From Trematomus loennbergii (taxonomy: Eukaryota > Chordata > Actinopteri > Perciformes > Nototheniidae), in NCBI GenBank assembly GCA_012861695.1, contig JAAOOA010000371.1:194501-258500 (forward strand): DNA of 64,000 nt, written 5' to 3'. The notes beneath the pieces are model-generated. The model ran no database searches and was not told where the DNA came from. It was given only the letters and a program-made list of their open reading frames with translations. Each line of letters starts with the position of its first letter. Position 1 is the stretch's first letter. This document shows, one piece after another, positions 42,994 through 57,301 of the stretch. Both the position numbers and the translations under genes were made by a program.

Positions 42994-43642
42994 GCTTGTT
43001 TTTATGTCATTCTATGAATCAACTAATTATAACAGTATCTGGAGCCTTATTGTATGTAGAGCTCCTTCAGTACAAAAAAGCCCTGCAGCATCTGAAGGCA
43101 GCGTGTATGAGGAGAGAGGAACGCTCTAAATATATCTTGTATCTGTTCACTATCGCTAAACGTATAGTTCCCTTGATAATCCTACCATGAAGGAATGTGT
43201 TGTGTGCATGCATCCCATCATGTCCCACCTTGTTTGACCGCTGTTGACGACACTGTTGACGACACTGTTGACATTCATTCAAACTTTTCCTGAGATAACA
43301 GAGAGCGTAGGGAGCTGAGAACTAATTACAGTCTATATTGTTATTGTTTGAGCTATTGAATAGCTCAAACAATAACAAATAAAATAAAAATAGCTGCTAT
43401 TCCTTTAACAGGTAACATGTGTTAAAGGAATGGAGACAGCTACAGTCATATACCTGCAGGATTCTTGCTTTTAACTTTGTATTCACGATGGAATGCACTT
43501 ACTGTGAGACGCTTTGTATAAAAGAGTCAGCTACATGAACTGGAGTGTGCTTGTTACGCACAGAAGCTGTTGGAAAATAATATTTGCTCACTGCTGCTGG
43601 AATGAAGAAAATTGAAGGAAGTGGCATTTAAGCAGCTTCCAC

Positions 43643-43647
<5 letters not shown>

Positions 43648-43705
<58 letters not shown>

Positions 43706-43768
43706 TGTGTGTGTGTGTTGTGTTGTGTGCGTGTGCGTGTGCGTGTGCGTGTGTGTGTGCGCGTGTAT
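43648..43768. repeat. (GT)n microsatellite in left arm
   Basis: GT run with GGT/TTGT interruptions and a CGTGTG-rich end. It pairs in reverse complement with the AC run at 43857-43948. Confidence 0.95.
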
Positions 43769-43856
43769 AGGAAAATACTTTGTCAGGCCAAATGACGACA
43801 CTAAGCTTAAACACCATATGGGCAGATTGGGAAGAGGCTGCTGACATCATACTGCG
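43769..43856. other. Central spacer of the palindrome
   Basis: About 88 bases separate the complementary arms. Most of it (43766-43828, TATAGGAAAATACTTTGTCA to GGCAGATT) recurs inverted at 44976-45038, where it again abuts an AC array. Confidence 0.85.
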
Positions 43857-43950
<94 letters not shown>

Positions 43951-44762
43951 AGAGACAGAGAGAGCAAGTATCAGAAAGCCTTGCAGAGCGCAAACACAGT
44001 GGAAGCTGCTTAAATGCCACTTCCTTCAATTTTCTTCATTCCAGCAGCAGTGAGCAAACATTCCAACAGCTTCTGTGCGTAACAAGCACACTCCATTTCA
44101 TGTAGCTGACTCTTTTATACAAAGCGTCTCACAGTAAGTGCATTCCATCGTGAATACAAAGTTAAAAGCAAGAATCCTGCAGGTATATGACTGTAGCTGT
44201 CTCCATTCCTTTAACACATGTTACCTGTTAAAGGAATAGCAGCTATTTTTTATTTGTTTATTGTTTGAGCTATTCAATAGCTCAAACAATAACATATAGA
44301 CTGTAATTAGTTCTCAGCTCCCTACGCTCTCTGTTATCTCAGGAAAAGTTTGAATGAATGTCAACAGTGTCGTCAACAGTGTCGTCAACAGCGGTCAAAC
44401 AAGGTGGGACATGATGGGATGCATGCACACAACACATTCCTTCATGGTAGGATTATCAAGGGAACTATACGTTTAGCGATAGTGAACAGATACAAGATAT
44501 ATTTAGAGCGTTCCTCTCTCCTCATACACGCTGCCTTCAGATGCTGCAGGGCTTTTTTGTACTGAAGGAGCTCTACATACAATAAGGCAGTTGTAAACTC
44601 CAGATACTGTTATAATTAGATGATTCATAGAATGACATAAAAACAAGAAAGACTATCACCAGGATGGCCGAGTGGTTAAGGCGTTGGACTTAAGATCCAA
44701 TGGGCAATAGCCTTCGTGGGTTCAATCCCCACTCCTGGTAATTTCTTAGCTTCTGCAGATCC
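43857..44762. repeat. Right arm of tRNA-Leu palindrome
   Basis: Reverse complement of 42890-43768. It begins with the AC array (43859-43948) and ends after tRNA-Leu copy 4 and the TTTCTTAGCTTCTGCAGAT flank. Arm identity appears high by eye: long blocks such as CCTACGCTCTCTGTTATCTC match exactly. Confidence 0.93.
44658..44740 (+). tRNA. tRNA-Leu(TAA), copy 4
   Basis: 83 bases on the plus strand: ACCAGGA acceptor strand, A box TGGCCGAGTGG, anticodon TAA in a 7-base loop, class II variable arm, T loop TTCAATC, closing TCCTGGT plus A. It carries the same TTCG variant as copy 2. This is the palindrome mirror of copy 3. Structure is intact; downstream only TTT is present, so termination strength may be reduced. 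Confidence 0.95.
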
Positions 44763-44890
44763 AGCGACATATTGGCGTAATAAATGCACTGGAAGAGAGA
44801 AGCAGAAAAAAGGCCATCTTTACATTTACACAAGTAAAAAAAAAGAGAGTTGAGTTTGTAAATAAAATACACTTAATTATTAATTAAACT

Positions 44891-46846
<1,956 letters not shown>

Positions 46847-47499
46847 TTAAAGGTCCCATGTCATGGTCATTCCTACTGATCATGATTCCATTGTTGAGGT
46901 ATACTAAAATAAATGTGTATTGTGCAATTTTCCAAACTCACATTGTTTTCTCATACAGCATCTCTGTATAGTATGTGTATTCACTCTCCGTCCTAAACGG
47001 CTTGTTGGAGCTCCTGCCCCCCCCCCCCGCTCCCTGTGAGCCCAGTGGCCGCCTGCGAGACAGCGAGACACAGCGAAACCCAGCCCGAAACACACACACA
47101 CACCCGCAGCCTGGCTGGGAGTTTGTGTGTGTGCTCAGGCTGAGTTCCGCGGTGTCTCGCTGTCTCGCCGACCCCACACCAGTGGCAGCGAGCCTCGCAA
47201 CGTCCCGCCCAGTGTGTGTGTGTGTGAGGAAGTCCGCGGATTGGTCCAAACGTAACGGCTCCGCGGACGTAACTATACCGAAATACGTCACGATACCCAA
47301 GAAGTAAACAATGGAAAAAGAAATCTCCAACGAGGCGTTCAGGGGCAGCATAGACAGGTCTTTTCTGTGTTAGAGTTTTACTCGCTACAGGGTGTACTTT
47401 GAGGGTTTGTGACTCTGCAGACCGTTTACATGCATACAAACCTTCATAACACACAAGGGGACGGGTAATAACCAGAAAAGCATGACATGGGAGCTTTAA
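46847..47499. mobile_element. Kolobok-like element, family C
   Basis: TTAA at 46847-46850 and 47496-47499 flank ends AGGTCCCATGTCATGGTCAT and, reversed, AGCTCCCATGTCATGC. The interior is GC- and CpG-rich (47000-47290), with repeated GCGAGACA-type motifs and a 10-base C run. There is one copy in the window. No transposase is readable; the overlapping open frames on both strands reflect high GC. Confidence 0.82.
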
Positions 47500-48956
47500 G
47501 ATCAGGATTATTTTAAAGATTTTTTAGTGACAAAATATTTGTATTGCACACTCATGTTTAAATAATCAGAGCACTGCTTTCACTTCCATGTTGGGTTATA
47601 ATCCTGCTTATATACAAAGTAGAGCGACACCATCTTATAAAAACATATATTTTTCTATCACATGTGTGAGAGACAAACATTAAGAGTAGGGCTGCAGGAT
47701 TTGGCAAAATAAACAAAACTGTGTCACCCTAATAACAGTGCAATCAATGTTGTATCATTGTAAACAATAATCGCATTGGGTGTATGTGAAAGGTGATAAC
47801 AAAGCAAAAACTGTTATATAACTTATCCTTTCAAACACATACCTTCACTTTTATGGCTATACATTGCTTCCTTTATCCTTTACCTATCCTCGCTCAGGGA
47901 TCTGATCACATTTGGTGTAATCCCCATGAAGTGATGTAGTGTGGAGCAGTGCTCTGTGGCTCTGCAGATAAACTGAGTCATCATGACTTGATCTCTTCAT
48001 CTATAATGTATGAAGCCACTGAGGCTCTCTGCTGACTCTGCAGACCTGTTGACAAAACTCCTCGATCACGAACACAGAGGCAGTCAAGTGGCACCATTAC
48101 GTTTCATTCTGTCTGCTTCTCTGTCTCACCTTCGTCTCTCTTCCTCTTGACTTGAAGAGGGAGTTAACATGTTGATTTCATCCATACTGTAGGTACAAAT
48201 GTTTACAAGATGTTAAAGAACGCCATCAAATACTGTCAGAGGGTGTTTCAGTTCAAAGCTCAACCCTTTCATCTCTTGATGAGGAACACTTTAATTATAA
48301 TTATAAGGACATTTAATAGTATTGCTTGTACATTGTAAATAGGATGTTGTGTTAGATTAGTAGTGGTGTACTGTTTTTGCAGTAGTAGTAGTAACTTATG
48401 TCAGTCCTTATTGAAAGTCTTCCCAAAAAGTAACAAATAAGGCATAAAATTAAAGGGTAAAAAAATAATTTGACATAAAGTTTGGGCTAAAAGTTAGATG
48501 GTTATATATTTGTATCAAATACTTACAGGCAACTCCTTCAATACTAGATTTACACAAACAGAAAACAGTTGTGTCAGGGTGTTTCATGCATTAGTAGACC
48601 ATTTCAGTCTTGTTTTGTTTACCATTGATCGAGAGTAACAACATGGCCAAAATAAAGGAATAGAAGCTAGTGTCTGGAGAGGTGATTAATGAAGAAATCG
48701 GTCCGATGGACAGCAGAGGCGGCGAGGCTTCACCTCCACCTCCTGATCAACAGAAAACGCCTCTTCAGCGTTTCCTGACGCACAAGTGTCGTGTTGGACT
48801 TTCATTTGGATCATGTGGTGCTTGGTATACATCCAGGAAGACTAAGACACTTTGTTCTTGTAATGATGAATCCGGTCAGCACACTGGAAGAAATGCTGCT
48901 CCAAAATCACGTAAACGAATAATAAAAACAAGGTGTTTTCGCTCGTCTGGTCTTTA
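47500..48956. other. Intron 3 sequence, no gene seen
   Basis: A one-ended hAT-like scrap (TAGGGCTGCAGGATTTGGC) begins at 47695. An open frame of 95 codons (48670-48957) has no recognisable domain, begins shortly after a stop, and abuts the LINE fragment; it may be LINE-associated or chance. Confidence 0.4.
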
Positions 48957-49519
48957 ACCTTCTAAATGTTCCACCACCCACGCCGCTCCTCCCTTCACTG
49001 GCTTCCAGTAATTGCTAGAATCCACTTCAAGACACTTGTACTTGCGTACCATGCTGCGAATGGATCTGGCCCTTCCTACATCCAGGACATGGTTAAACCA
49101 TACACCCAGCACGTGCACTCCGCTCTGCATCGGCCAAACGGCTCGCTGCACCCGCACTGCGAGGGGGACCCAAGTTCCCATCAGCAAAAACACGTCGGTT
49201 TGCTATCCTGGCTCCAAAATGGTGGAATGAGCTCCCCATTGACATCAGGACAGCAGAAAGCTTACACATCTTCGGCGCAGACTGAAAACTCATCTCTTTC
49301 GACTCCACTTCGAGCAATAAAATGACTAACAAAGCACTTATATACTAACAAAGGACTGGCTTATCTAAAGCTAGTTGAGTAGCACTTGAAATGTTTTAGC
49401 TCTATGAAACCTGATGTACTTATAGGATTCTGTTTTCTTCAAGTTTGTATCTTCTTGGTCGAATGCACTTATTGTAAGTCGCTTTGGATAAAAGCGTCAG
49501 CTAAATGTAATGTAATGTA
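48957..49519 (+). mobile_element. L2-type LINE, 3' end of ORF2 and tail
   Basis: The translation LHWLPVIARIHFKTLVLAYH, then GPSYIQDMVKPYTQ, is the conserved post-RT region of L2-clade ORF2 proteins. Further pieces (WNELP and RLKTHLF equivalents) appear in other frames, so at least two frameshifts are present. The 3' end is the typical tail TTGTAAGTCGCTTTGGATAA through GCGTCAGCTAAATG, followed by TAATG repeats (to 49519). It is a 5'-truncated dead copy. Confidence 0.85.
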
Positions 49520-49550
49520 ATTTGATTGGACATTTATCCAGTTAAAACCG

Positions 49551-49921
49551 TTAAAACCGTCTGTGGTAACCGTAACCGTCTGTGGTAACGGTCTGTGGTA
49601 ACGGTCTGTGGTAACGGTCTGTGGTAACGGTCTGTGGTAACGGTCTGTGGTAACGGTCTGTGGTAACCGCCTGTGGTAACGGTCTGTGGTAACCGTCTGT
49701 GGTAACCGTCTGTGGTAACCGTCTGTGGTAACCGTAACCGCCTGTGGTAACGGTATGTGGTAACCGTCTGTGGTAACCGTCTGTGGTAACGGTCTGTGGT
49801 AACGGTCTGTGGTAACCGTCTGTGGTAACGGTCTGTGGTAACGGTCTGTGGTAACCGTCTGTGGTAACCGTCTGTGGTAACCGTCTGTGGTAACCGCCGT
49901 CTGTGGTAACCGTCTGTGGTA
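49551..49921. repeat. 13-base minisatellite, about 27 units
   Basis: The unit is CTGTGGTAACSGT, where the 11th base is C or G, giving units ending ACCGT or ACGGT, which are reverse complements of each other. Rare variants are ACCGC, ATGTGG, and longer units with an extra ACCGTA. Each unit also contains TGTGGT (RUNX core) next to AAC[C/G]G (MYB core); any function is speculation. Confidence 0.95.
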
Positions 49922-51716
49922 CAGAGAGGAGCTGTCATTAGAAGTAAAGTCAAAGCCATTTCTTCACACGGAGGGAACGCAGCTAATCTCAGCCCTGACG
50001 TCTCTCAGCTTAGAAACATGTTGATCTGACACTAAACTGAGTCCCAGTCGCATTTCAAAGTGTTTCCCAGAGTCTGGAGGAGGAGGAGGAACGTTGTCAG
50101 AGCGTTCGGATCAACGTCTTCTGAGTTTCTACGTTAAGCTTTGAGGCCTGAAGGCCGGAGAGGAAATGCTGTTTCCTCTTTTCCTCTCAGAAGCCTGTGG
50201 GTGCTGGAAAATAAAGCAGTCCATCTCTTCTTTATAGTCTCTCTCCTCTCTCGGTTTGTCTCCTCTCTCCTCTGGCTGGGAATGAGAAACCGGCTGGTGA
50301 TCCGTTTCACTTTTACCTCGTTCTTCTTACGCTTTTATTTTGTACCTCCGTCATTTCCCTGTTTAACTTTCTACTCTGTCTCCTTCATCTTTTCATCTCT
50401 TTATTCCTTTCTCCTATTCATGGTTCATCTCTCGTCATGTCTCTTTTCTCCCTGCCCATCAAAGGCTTGAAGAATTCACGTTATCTTTTCCATTTCATTT
50501 TTTCATTATGCTGGCTGAAATGGGCTTCCATAATTCCCTCATTTGAACCATCAGGTGATACATAATGGAGTGAATATAGTCAAATGTTTCACATCACAGA
50601 AGTTCCTTTGTTTTTTTCTCCAAATCACCACCGCCAGGAGACTTTTAACTTTCCTTTGAGAGACTTATTCAAATCAAATGAGACCCGATTGGTTGAGTTA
50701 AAACCCCTGCTGGGTGGCTCACGACTTTGAGGAGACAAAAACATTCACTGTATTTCAGTTTTGGTCATTCACAGCAGCTTTTAATAGACAAAACACAGCA
50801 TTTAAGTGTTTGAATTGACATACGTTTAGCTGCTCTTGGCAAAGATCTCCTGTGGCCATGTGAGGACTGACTGTTGTTTGTCAGGACTATTGGTGGAAGT
50901 AGCATAGTTCAAACCACATGACATCTCGTAGGGAAGAGGTCAGGGTTGCAGGAAACTGCTGTAGTCTGCATAGTGAGTTGTGCAAGCTATGAAACAATTA
51001 ATTAAACATCCAATACCCTAAATAAGGATATATTTGCATACAAGATGGGAGCTTTGTATGCGAAAAGATCACAAAGTACAAAATATACCCATTATTCTGA
51101 AACACTTTATTATGCAAACACTCTCACACTAAGGTACATTGGCAATAAAGCAGTGGAACAAATGTGTTTCCACTCTGAGCAATTTTTGTTATATAAGATA
51201 AATCATGTATTTACATTAGGGAATTATAAAATACCTATTTCCGCCTGTGAACATTTAAAATGTGAGAGAAAACTAGGTACAATGGATATGAAAAGTCAAG
51301 ATCAGTTCACCTATGAGTTTCTTTAGTTGATGTTTCTTTTGCTAAGCGTTCATCAAAGGAAGTTTGAGATGTTTGAGAACTGACACTGTCTACACTTATC
51401 TCCACAAAAGCAAGTGATACAAAGGATGTACAATCGGTTCATATTCACAAAGTAAGGATATATACAGCACATGCTGACAAATCTAAATCTCCGTTTCCAT
51501 CCCACCACCAATGAACCCACAGGTTACAGGCTTTTAGGGGATTCTTCCCTGGTCCATGTTTCACACTTCCTCCAAGAGTCATGGAAATCTGCCTTCTGTG
51601 TTCCCTAATCCTACTTAAAGACTAACTAAAAAATATAATTCCTGGGCCAGGAAAGGGTTTTGTCTTAATCAAACACTGCTGTGGTTCATTTGAGACACAG
51701 CTTGCTGAATACACAC
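49922..51716. other. Intron 3 sequence, no gene seen
   Basis: Pyrimidine-rich at 50215-50470. No exon, RNA gene or transposon end is recognised. The open frames of about 100 codons here lack any known motif. Confidence 0.5.
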
Positions 51717-52699
51717 TTAAAGGTCCCCTATTATACTGTTTTTCATCAATATATTACAGGTCTCAGATATATACAGAGCCTGTCTCTGATTGGCTGAAAC
51801 ACCAAACAGATCATTGCAGCATCCCATAATCCCCTCTGTTTCAGCCCTGTTTCCAAAGTGCTGATTCTCTGTCTGTTACTTTAGATGAAAATAAGGAGCC
51901 CCTCCCCATGCCCCTCTGAGAGATATTTGGTTACAAAGAACACAATGGTGGTCTAGGAGGAGATGCAGGTGATAAGGTGGGGGGGGTACCTTGGTTGCGA
52001 TTGGCTAATGGTTACACAAGCCAGAACATCGTTATGACATCATAAAGTGGCCAAAATCTGATCAGCTCATTTTCAGACAGGTTTTTATAGAAATGGATCA
52101 GGACAAAAAGAGAGAGAATCTTTGTTCCTGAAACTTTCAGAATCTCTTTACACAGAGGGGACACATGTTGATGTAGAAGAGACATGAAGAAGAGGGGACA
52201 CATGTTGATGTAGAAGAGACATGAAGAAGAGGGGACACATGTTGATGTAGAAGAGACATGAAGAAGAGGGGACACATGTTGATGAAGAAGAGACATGAAG
52301 AAGAGGGGACACATGTTGATGTAGAAGAGACATGAAGAAGAGGGGACACATGTTGATGTAGAAGAGACATGAAGAAGAGGGACACATGTTGATGTAGAGA
52401 AGACATGAAGAAGAGGGGACACATGTTGATGTAGAAGAGACATGAAGAAGAGGGGACACATGTTGATGTAGAAGAGACATGAAGAAGAGGGACACATGTT
52501 GATGTAGAAGAGACATGAAGAAGAGGGGACACATGTTGATGTAGAAGGGACATGAAGAAGAGGGGACACATGTTGATGTAGAAGAGACATGAAGAAGAGG
52601 GGACACATGTTGATGAAGAAGAGACATGAAGAAGAGGGGACACATGTTGATGTAGAAGAGACATGAACTTGTGGATTTTCCATAATAGGTGACCTTTAA
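51717..52699. mobile_element. Kolobok-like element, family D, carrying a minisatellite
   Basis: TTAA at 51717-51720 and 52696-52699 flank ends AGGTCCCCTATTATACTG and, reversed, AGGTCACCTATTATGG. The left interior (CTGATTGGCTGAAACACC, ATCCCATAATCCCC) is typical of non-autonomous fish DNA transposons. More than half of the element is a 37-base tandem array (52150-52665). Interior similarity to family B is slight (CAAACAGATCAT). Confidence 0.85.
52150..52665. repeat. 37-base minisatellite, about 14 units
   Basis: The unit runs GAAGAAGAGGGGACACATGT then TGATGTAGAAGAGACAT. Some units lack one G (36 bases) or have GATGAAG for GATGTAG. Because 37 is not a multiple of three, all three minus-strand frames stay open for about 200 codons, giving three overlapping spurious proteins. 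Confidence 0.97.
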
Positions 52700-52842
52700 A
52701 GACAGACACAAAAATATCATTCCAGCTGGGAAAGGGTTCTACCTTAATCAAACACTGCTGTGGTTCATTTGAGACGACCAGTATATGACACAGATTGCTG
52801 AATACATATTTAACAAGTTCCTCTGTTTGTGTGTGTTTCCAG

Positions 52843-53866
<1,024 letters not shown>

Positions 53867-54662
53867 TTAAAGGGACCTATCATCAAAATGCACTTTTGTA
53901 TGTCTTTTATATATGAATATGTGTCCCCAGTGTGTCAGGGAACTCACGCAGCGTCAGAAATAAAACCCTCTCTCTTTTCCCCCGTACCCAAATCTCTAAA
54001 AACGGGGAACAACGGAGCTGATCCAGATTTGCGTCCGGTATGACGTAATATCTGAAATGTGGACCCACGGCCCGATCAGAAAGTAGCTATCAGAAACAAT
54101 GCCCGACTGTTTTGGATGTAATATGGTCGGTGTTTACATTAGCATCGCTAACACTCAGAGCTAACCTGTACTGGAGAGCATGTGTGTGAAGAAGCAGGAA
54201 ATAAAAAGGAACTCACCTTGTGGTATAACCGGCAAGAGAGAAAGCCTTTGAGCCCATACTGTTTCAGAAAGAATCCTTGATAATCCATGATATGGCGTTT
54301 CATCACCGCAGTATTTAGTTTAGACAGTAGCTGCCGGGTCCCGCATGAGCTCAGCTTGCCTTTTTATTTTTTATCAATTTTTTATTTTTTTAAAGCTTTA
54401 TACTAGGGCTGTCAAGTTAACGCGTTAATAACAATTTTTAACGCCACTAATTATTTTAACGCGATTAACGCATGTGTATTTTTTGTCCTCGGCCGCCCCG
54501 TAGTTTCAGAGCGCATCGAGTTTAAAATACCATCTACAAGCTGATGCTGACAGCCCTGCTCCTGCTGCCCACAGACCACACTTCCACGCTCACCGGAGAC
54601 TATTGGACTTCACTCAGTAATGACAGTTACCTCGGGTCACAGCGCATTATTTTGACCCACAG

Positions 54663-54880
54663 TGGGAACTTCAGTCTCATGCTTTGACAGTTATGAAAAC
54701 AGAGGAGCGGCATTTCGCCGACAACTGCGCCGAGCACTTCATGCAGGTAGCCAGACAGTGGACAAAAAGTCAGCACACTCACCACGGATAGTGCGCGCAA
54801 CATGATTGCAGCGTCCAGGCAGCTCCCGTTCGAGCATATATGCCTTGAGCTGCACATAGCTCCAACGATCCATCACAGTG
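54663..54880 (+). pseudogene. hAT (ZBED-type) transposase core fragment
   Basis: The translation WELQSHALTVMKTEERHFAD then NCAEHFMQVARQW matches the region of hAT transposases just before the second catalytic Asp. After a one-base frame slip at about 54761-54766 it continues KVSTLTTDSARNMIAASRQL, where the D of TTDSARNM corresponds to that Asp, and then LPFEHICLELH. The homology ends at the AC array. No start, BED finger or C-terminal dimerisation region remains. Confidence 0.82.
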
Positions 54881-54883
54881 TCT

Positions 54884-54886
<3 letters not shown>

Positions 54887-54920
<34 letters not shown>

Positions 54921-54926
54921 ACACAC

Positions 54927-55016
<90 letters not shown>
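54887..55016. repeat. (AC)n microsatellite inside the hAT element
   Basis: AC run with two CAC/AAC interruptions near 54918 and 54928. Confidence 0.96.
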
Positions 55017-55018
<2 letters not shown>

Positions 55019-55869
55019 ATTTGTCATTGTTCAAATGATAATAAACAAACATTTGCATAAAGCATATTTGTCCACTCATATGTTGATAAGAGTATTCAAA
55101 ACTTGAAAAATATCCCTCTAAGGTACATTTAGAACAGATAAAAAATGTGCGATTAATTTGCGATTAATCGCGATTAACTATGGACATCATGCAATTAATC
55201 GCGATTAAATATTTGAATCGACTGACAGCCCTACTTTATACATAAAATCAGCACTTTTGAAACAGGAAGTGAAACAGAGGGATATGAGGCATGGCTAGAA
55301 TGGGTGGTCTGTTTGGTATTTGAGCAAAACACTTCATAGACATGTTTTCTATATATATGTGTAGTGGCATCCAAGGTTTCCTTTTGCCACTATAGAGCGG
55401 GGTTGACGACACGCAATCCAAAGCAATAAGCAGCTGAAGGTTTTCAGTCAAAAAATGTAATTTATTAACAAAAAAGTATTGACTTAAATAGTCTCAAAAT
55501 AACAATCTAACTCAATATTTCGGCGATATACTTTCCTATATAAACTATACTTTGCAGTCCAATTTGCAACACTAATTTCTGTCGAAAAACTGTTCCGCTC
55601 CCCGTCTCATCAGGTCTCAGAGCCCCGCGGCTGTCCTCAATTAAATAAACACGGAAGGTACAAGGAAACAGATCATATTTACGATTTAAAATAAACAATC
55701 ATTTCATCAAAAGATATTCACCATGGCAATATAAATCATTTTACATCATTAATTCATTTATCAAATTATGAATCTAAATAATAACTTTGACTTCATTGTG
55801 GCTCTAACAATATGTATACATCTGAGACCTATGCTATTGCCTACAAATAGCATGATAGGTGACCTTTAA

Positions 55870-56914
55870 TGCTTAATGTAATGTAATGTAATGTATCTTG
55901 GCCAACAAACGGATGAATTACACTCTTACACTCAATGTTCAGTAGCTACTCTTAGTATATCTATATAAACATTCATTACATCTTAACTGACTCCTCTCTC
56001 CCTGGGTTGAAGAAGCAGGTGTTTGCTATATTCTGTCGTGTCAGCATTAAATCCCTGCTGTGTCTCCGCCTCCTTTCTGTCCTCACAGCTGGTTGCTTAC
56101 TGCATTGTCCCTCGTACACACATCACACACATGAACATCAAAAGCAGCTCCGCACATTTACATATGTGCTCAGATACATTTATCAAACAGTAAATATGAA
56201 TGTGCCAACATGATTTACATATGGACTTTCTGTGTCTTATATTGTTATTCCGGCTGTTAGCATCTGCATTATTCATTGTTTCTCCTTTTATAAAAATAAA
56301 GAAGTTTGTTTTACGCTGATTTGAGTTAATCAGGAAACACTGTATATCAAATATAGTAAATTGACTTGTCATCAATACAGAAAAACAAGCATTACATTTC
56401 CACCTTCAAACCTTTGTTGCATTTCATACCCGTCTCTTTCACTTTCCACATTTCCAATAGTTAGTAATAGGCAAAAAATATATATTGTTAAATAAAACTC
56501 AAGTGGCCCTCCCTTTTCCTCAGTGGGTTACTATTTTAAATGATTATATTATAATGTAAATGAAGAAAAATGGTCTCACTCTAATTTATTCATTGGTTTG
56601 TTTGATAAGGACGTACGAAATACTTAAAACATGCTGGAGTAAACAAAAAATGACAATGCTCCTTTTTCTAATTAGCACTAAGCTCAACGTTCTGCAGAGG
56701 CTGAGAGGAATGAGCTGCTTTCTGATCATAAATCAAAGTATGGGACAAATGATCATTTTGAAGCTCATAGCGGTGCTAGATGAAGAGTAAAGAGATTCCC
56801 CAAGTGATTATAATTGAGGGGAACATAAATGTGGAACCAAATGTTATGAAAATCACTCCGATAGTTGTCATGACATTCAATTAAATGTAATAATTAAAAA
56901 GCTGAAATATCAAC
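55870..56914. other. Intron 4 sequence, no gene seen
   Basis: A (TAATG)n run at about 55875-55895 resembles the end of an L2 tail. No other feature is recognised. Confidence 0.5.
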
Positions 56915-57301
56915 TTAAAGGTAGGGTAGGTAAGTTTGAGAAACCGGCTCGAGATCGCTAGAATTTGAAAATACACAACCGGAGAAAATCTGCCACTTCC
57001 TTACAGAGCCCCTCCTCCAACACACACGAACGCGCACATGACCAAAAAGGGCACGAGATAAGTGTGTGCACAGATGGAAGGCTGACAGGCAGGTAGGCCA
57101 TCCAGTTATTTTAGCCTGGCCGGCTAAATGATTGGTCGTGCTTTTTACAGTACCACGGCTTCCACAGATGACATTTTTAATGGATTTTTTGTCAAAGCAC
57201 TTAAGATATTCATTGCTATCGGGATGTTAAGAGCATTCCATGGAATATAACAACAAGTGTATCTCGAGCCGGTTTCTCAAACTTACCTACCCCACCTTTA
57301 A
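56915..57301 (-). mobile_element. Kolobok-like MITE, family A copy 3
   Basis: TTAA at 56915-56918 and 57298-57301 flank ends AGGTAGGGTAGGTAAGTTTG and, reversed, AGGTGGGGTAGGTAAGTTTG. The interior is in reverse orientation relative to 1198-1614. Confidence 0.9.

Larger units (their letters stand above)
42890..43768. repeat. Left arm of tRNA-Leu palindrome
   Basis: The left arm includes tRNA-Leu copy 3, a unique-looking segment of about 650 bases and a GT array. Its reverse complement is at 43857-44762, with small indels. Each arm contains a nested perfect inverted pair TTGTTATTGTTTGAGCTATT / AATAGCTCAAACAATAACAA, another small hairpin (CCTTTAACAGGTAAC...GTGTTAAAGG), a CAACAGTGTCGT tandem motif and a CTTTGTATAAAAGAGTCAGC sequence related to L2 tails. 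Confidence 0.93.
54396..55241 (+). mobile_element. hAT element nested in the Kolobok-like copy
   Basis: An exact 8-base duplication CTTTATAC (54396-54403 and 55234-55241) flanks 830 bases. Inverted ends are TAGGGCTGTCAAGTTAACGC and, reversed, TAGGGCTGTCAGTCGATTC. TTAACGCG and GATTAATCGCGATTAA motifs fill the subterminal regions. It keeps a fragment of the transposase core and an AC array. Confidence 0.95.
53867..55869 (+). mobile_element. Kolobok-like element, family B relative, split by a hAT insertion
   Basis: TTAA at 53867-53870 and 55866-55869 flank ends AGGGACCTATCAT and, reversed, AGGTCACCTATCATGC. The left part resembles family B (GAATATGTGTCCCC, CCCAAATCTCTAAAAA) but the CRE palindrome is replaced by TATGACGTAATATC. 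A short frame from 54099 begins MPDCFGCNMVG (C-x2-C at the start), as THAP-finger transposases do. The middle is occupied by a hAT element (54396-55241). Confidence 0.8.

Noticed and set aside
43067..44565. Identical 71-residue frames on both palindrome arms
   Set aside because: The identity follows from the inverted repeat; the frame is short and runs through tandem CAACAGTGTCGT-type motifs.
46904..47454. Long overlapping frames in a GC-rich block
   Set aside because: They lie inside a TTAA element with high GC and conflict across strands; no domain seen.
48670..48957. 95-codon frame before the LINE fragment
   Set aside because: No recognisable domain, splice context or second copy; its end coincides with the LINE fragment. 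Left as unassigned.
49534..49959. 141-codon Tyr-His-Arg-Arg repeat frame
   Set aside because: Minus-strand reading of the 13-base minisatellite.
52150..52665. CRISPR-like regular repeat
   Set aside because: Units are contiguous with no unique spacers and the context is a vertebrate intron.
52012..52751. Three overlapping minus-strand open frames of 190-223 codons
   Set aside because: They are three readings of one 37-base tandem repeat lacking stops in all minus frames; no start context or non-repeat domain.
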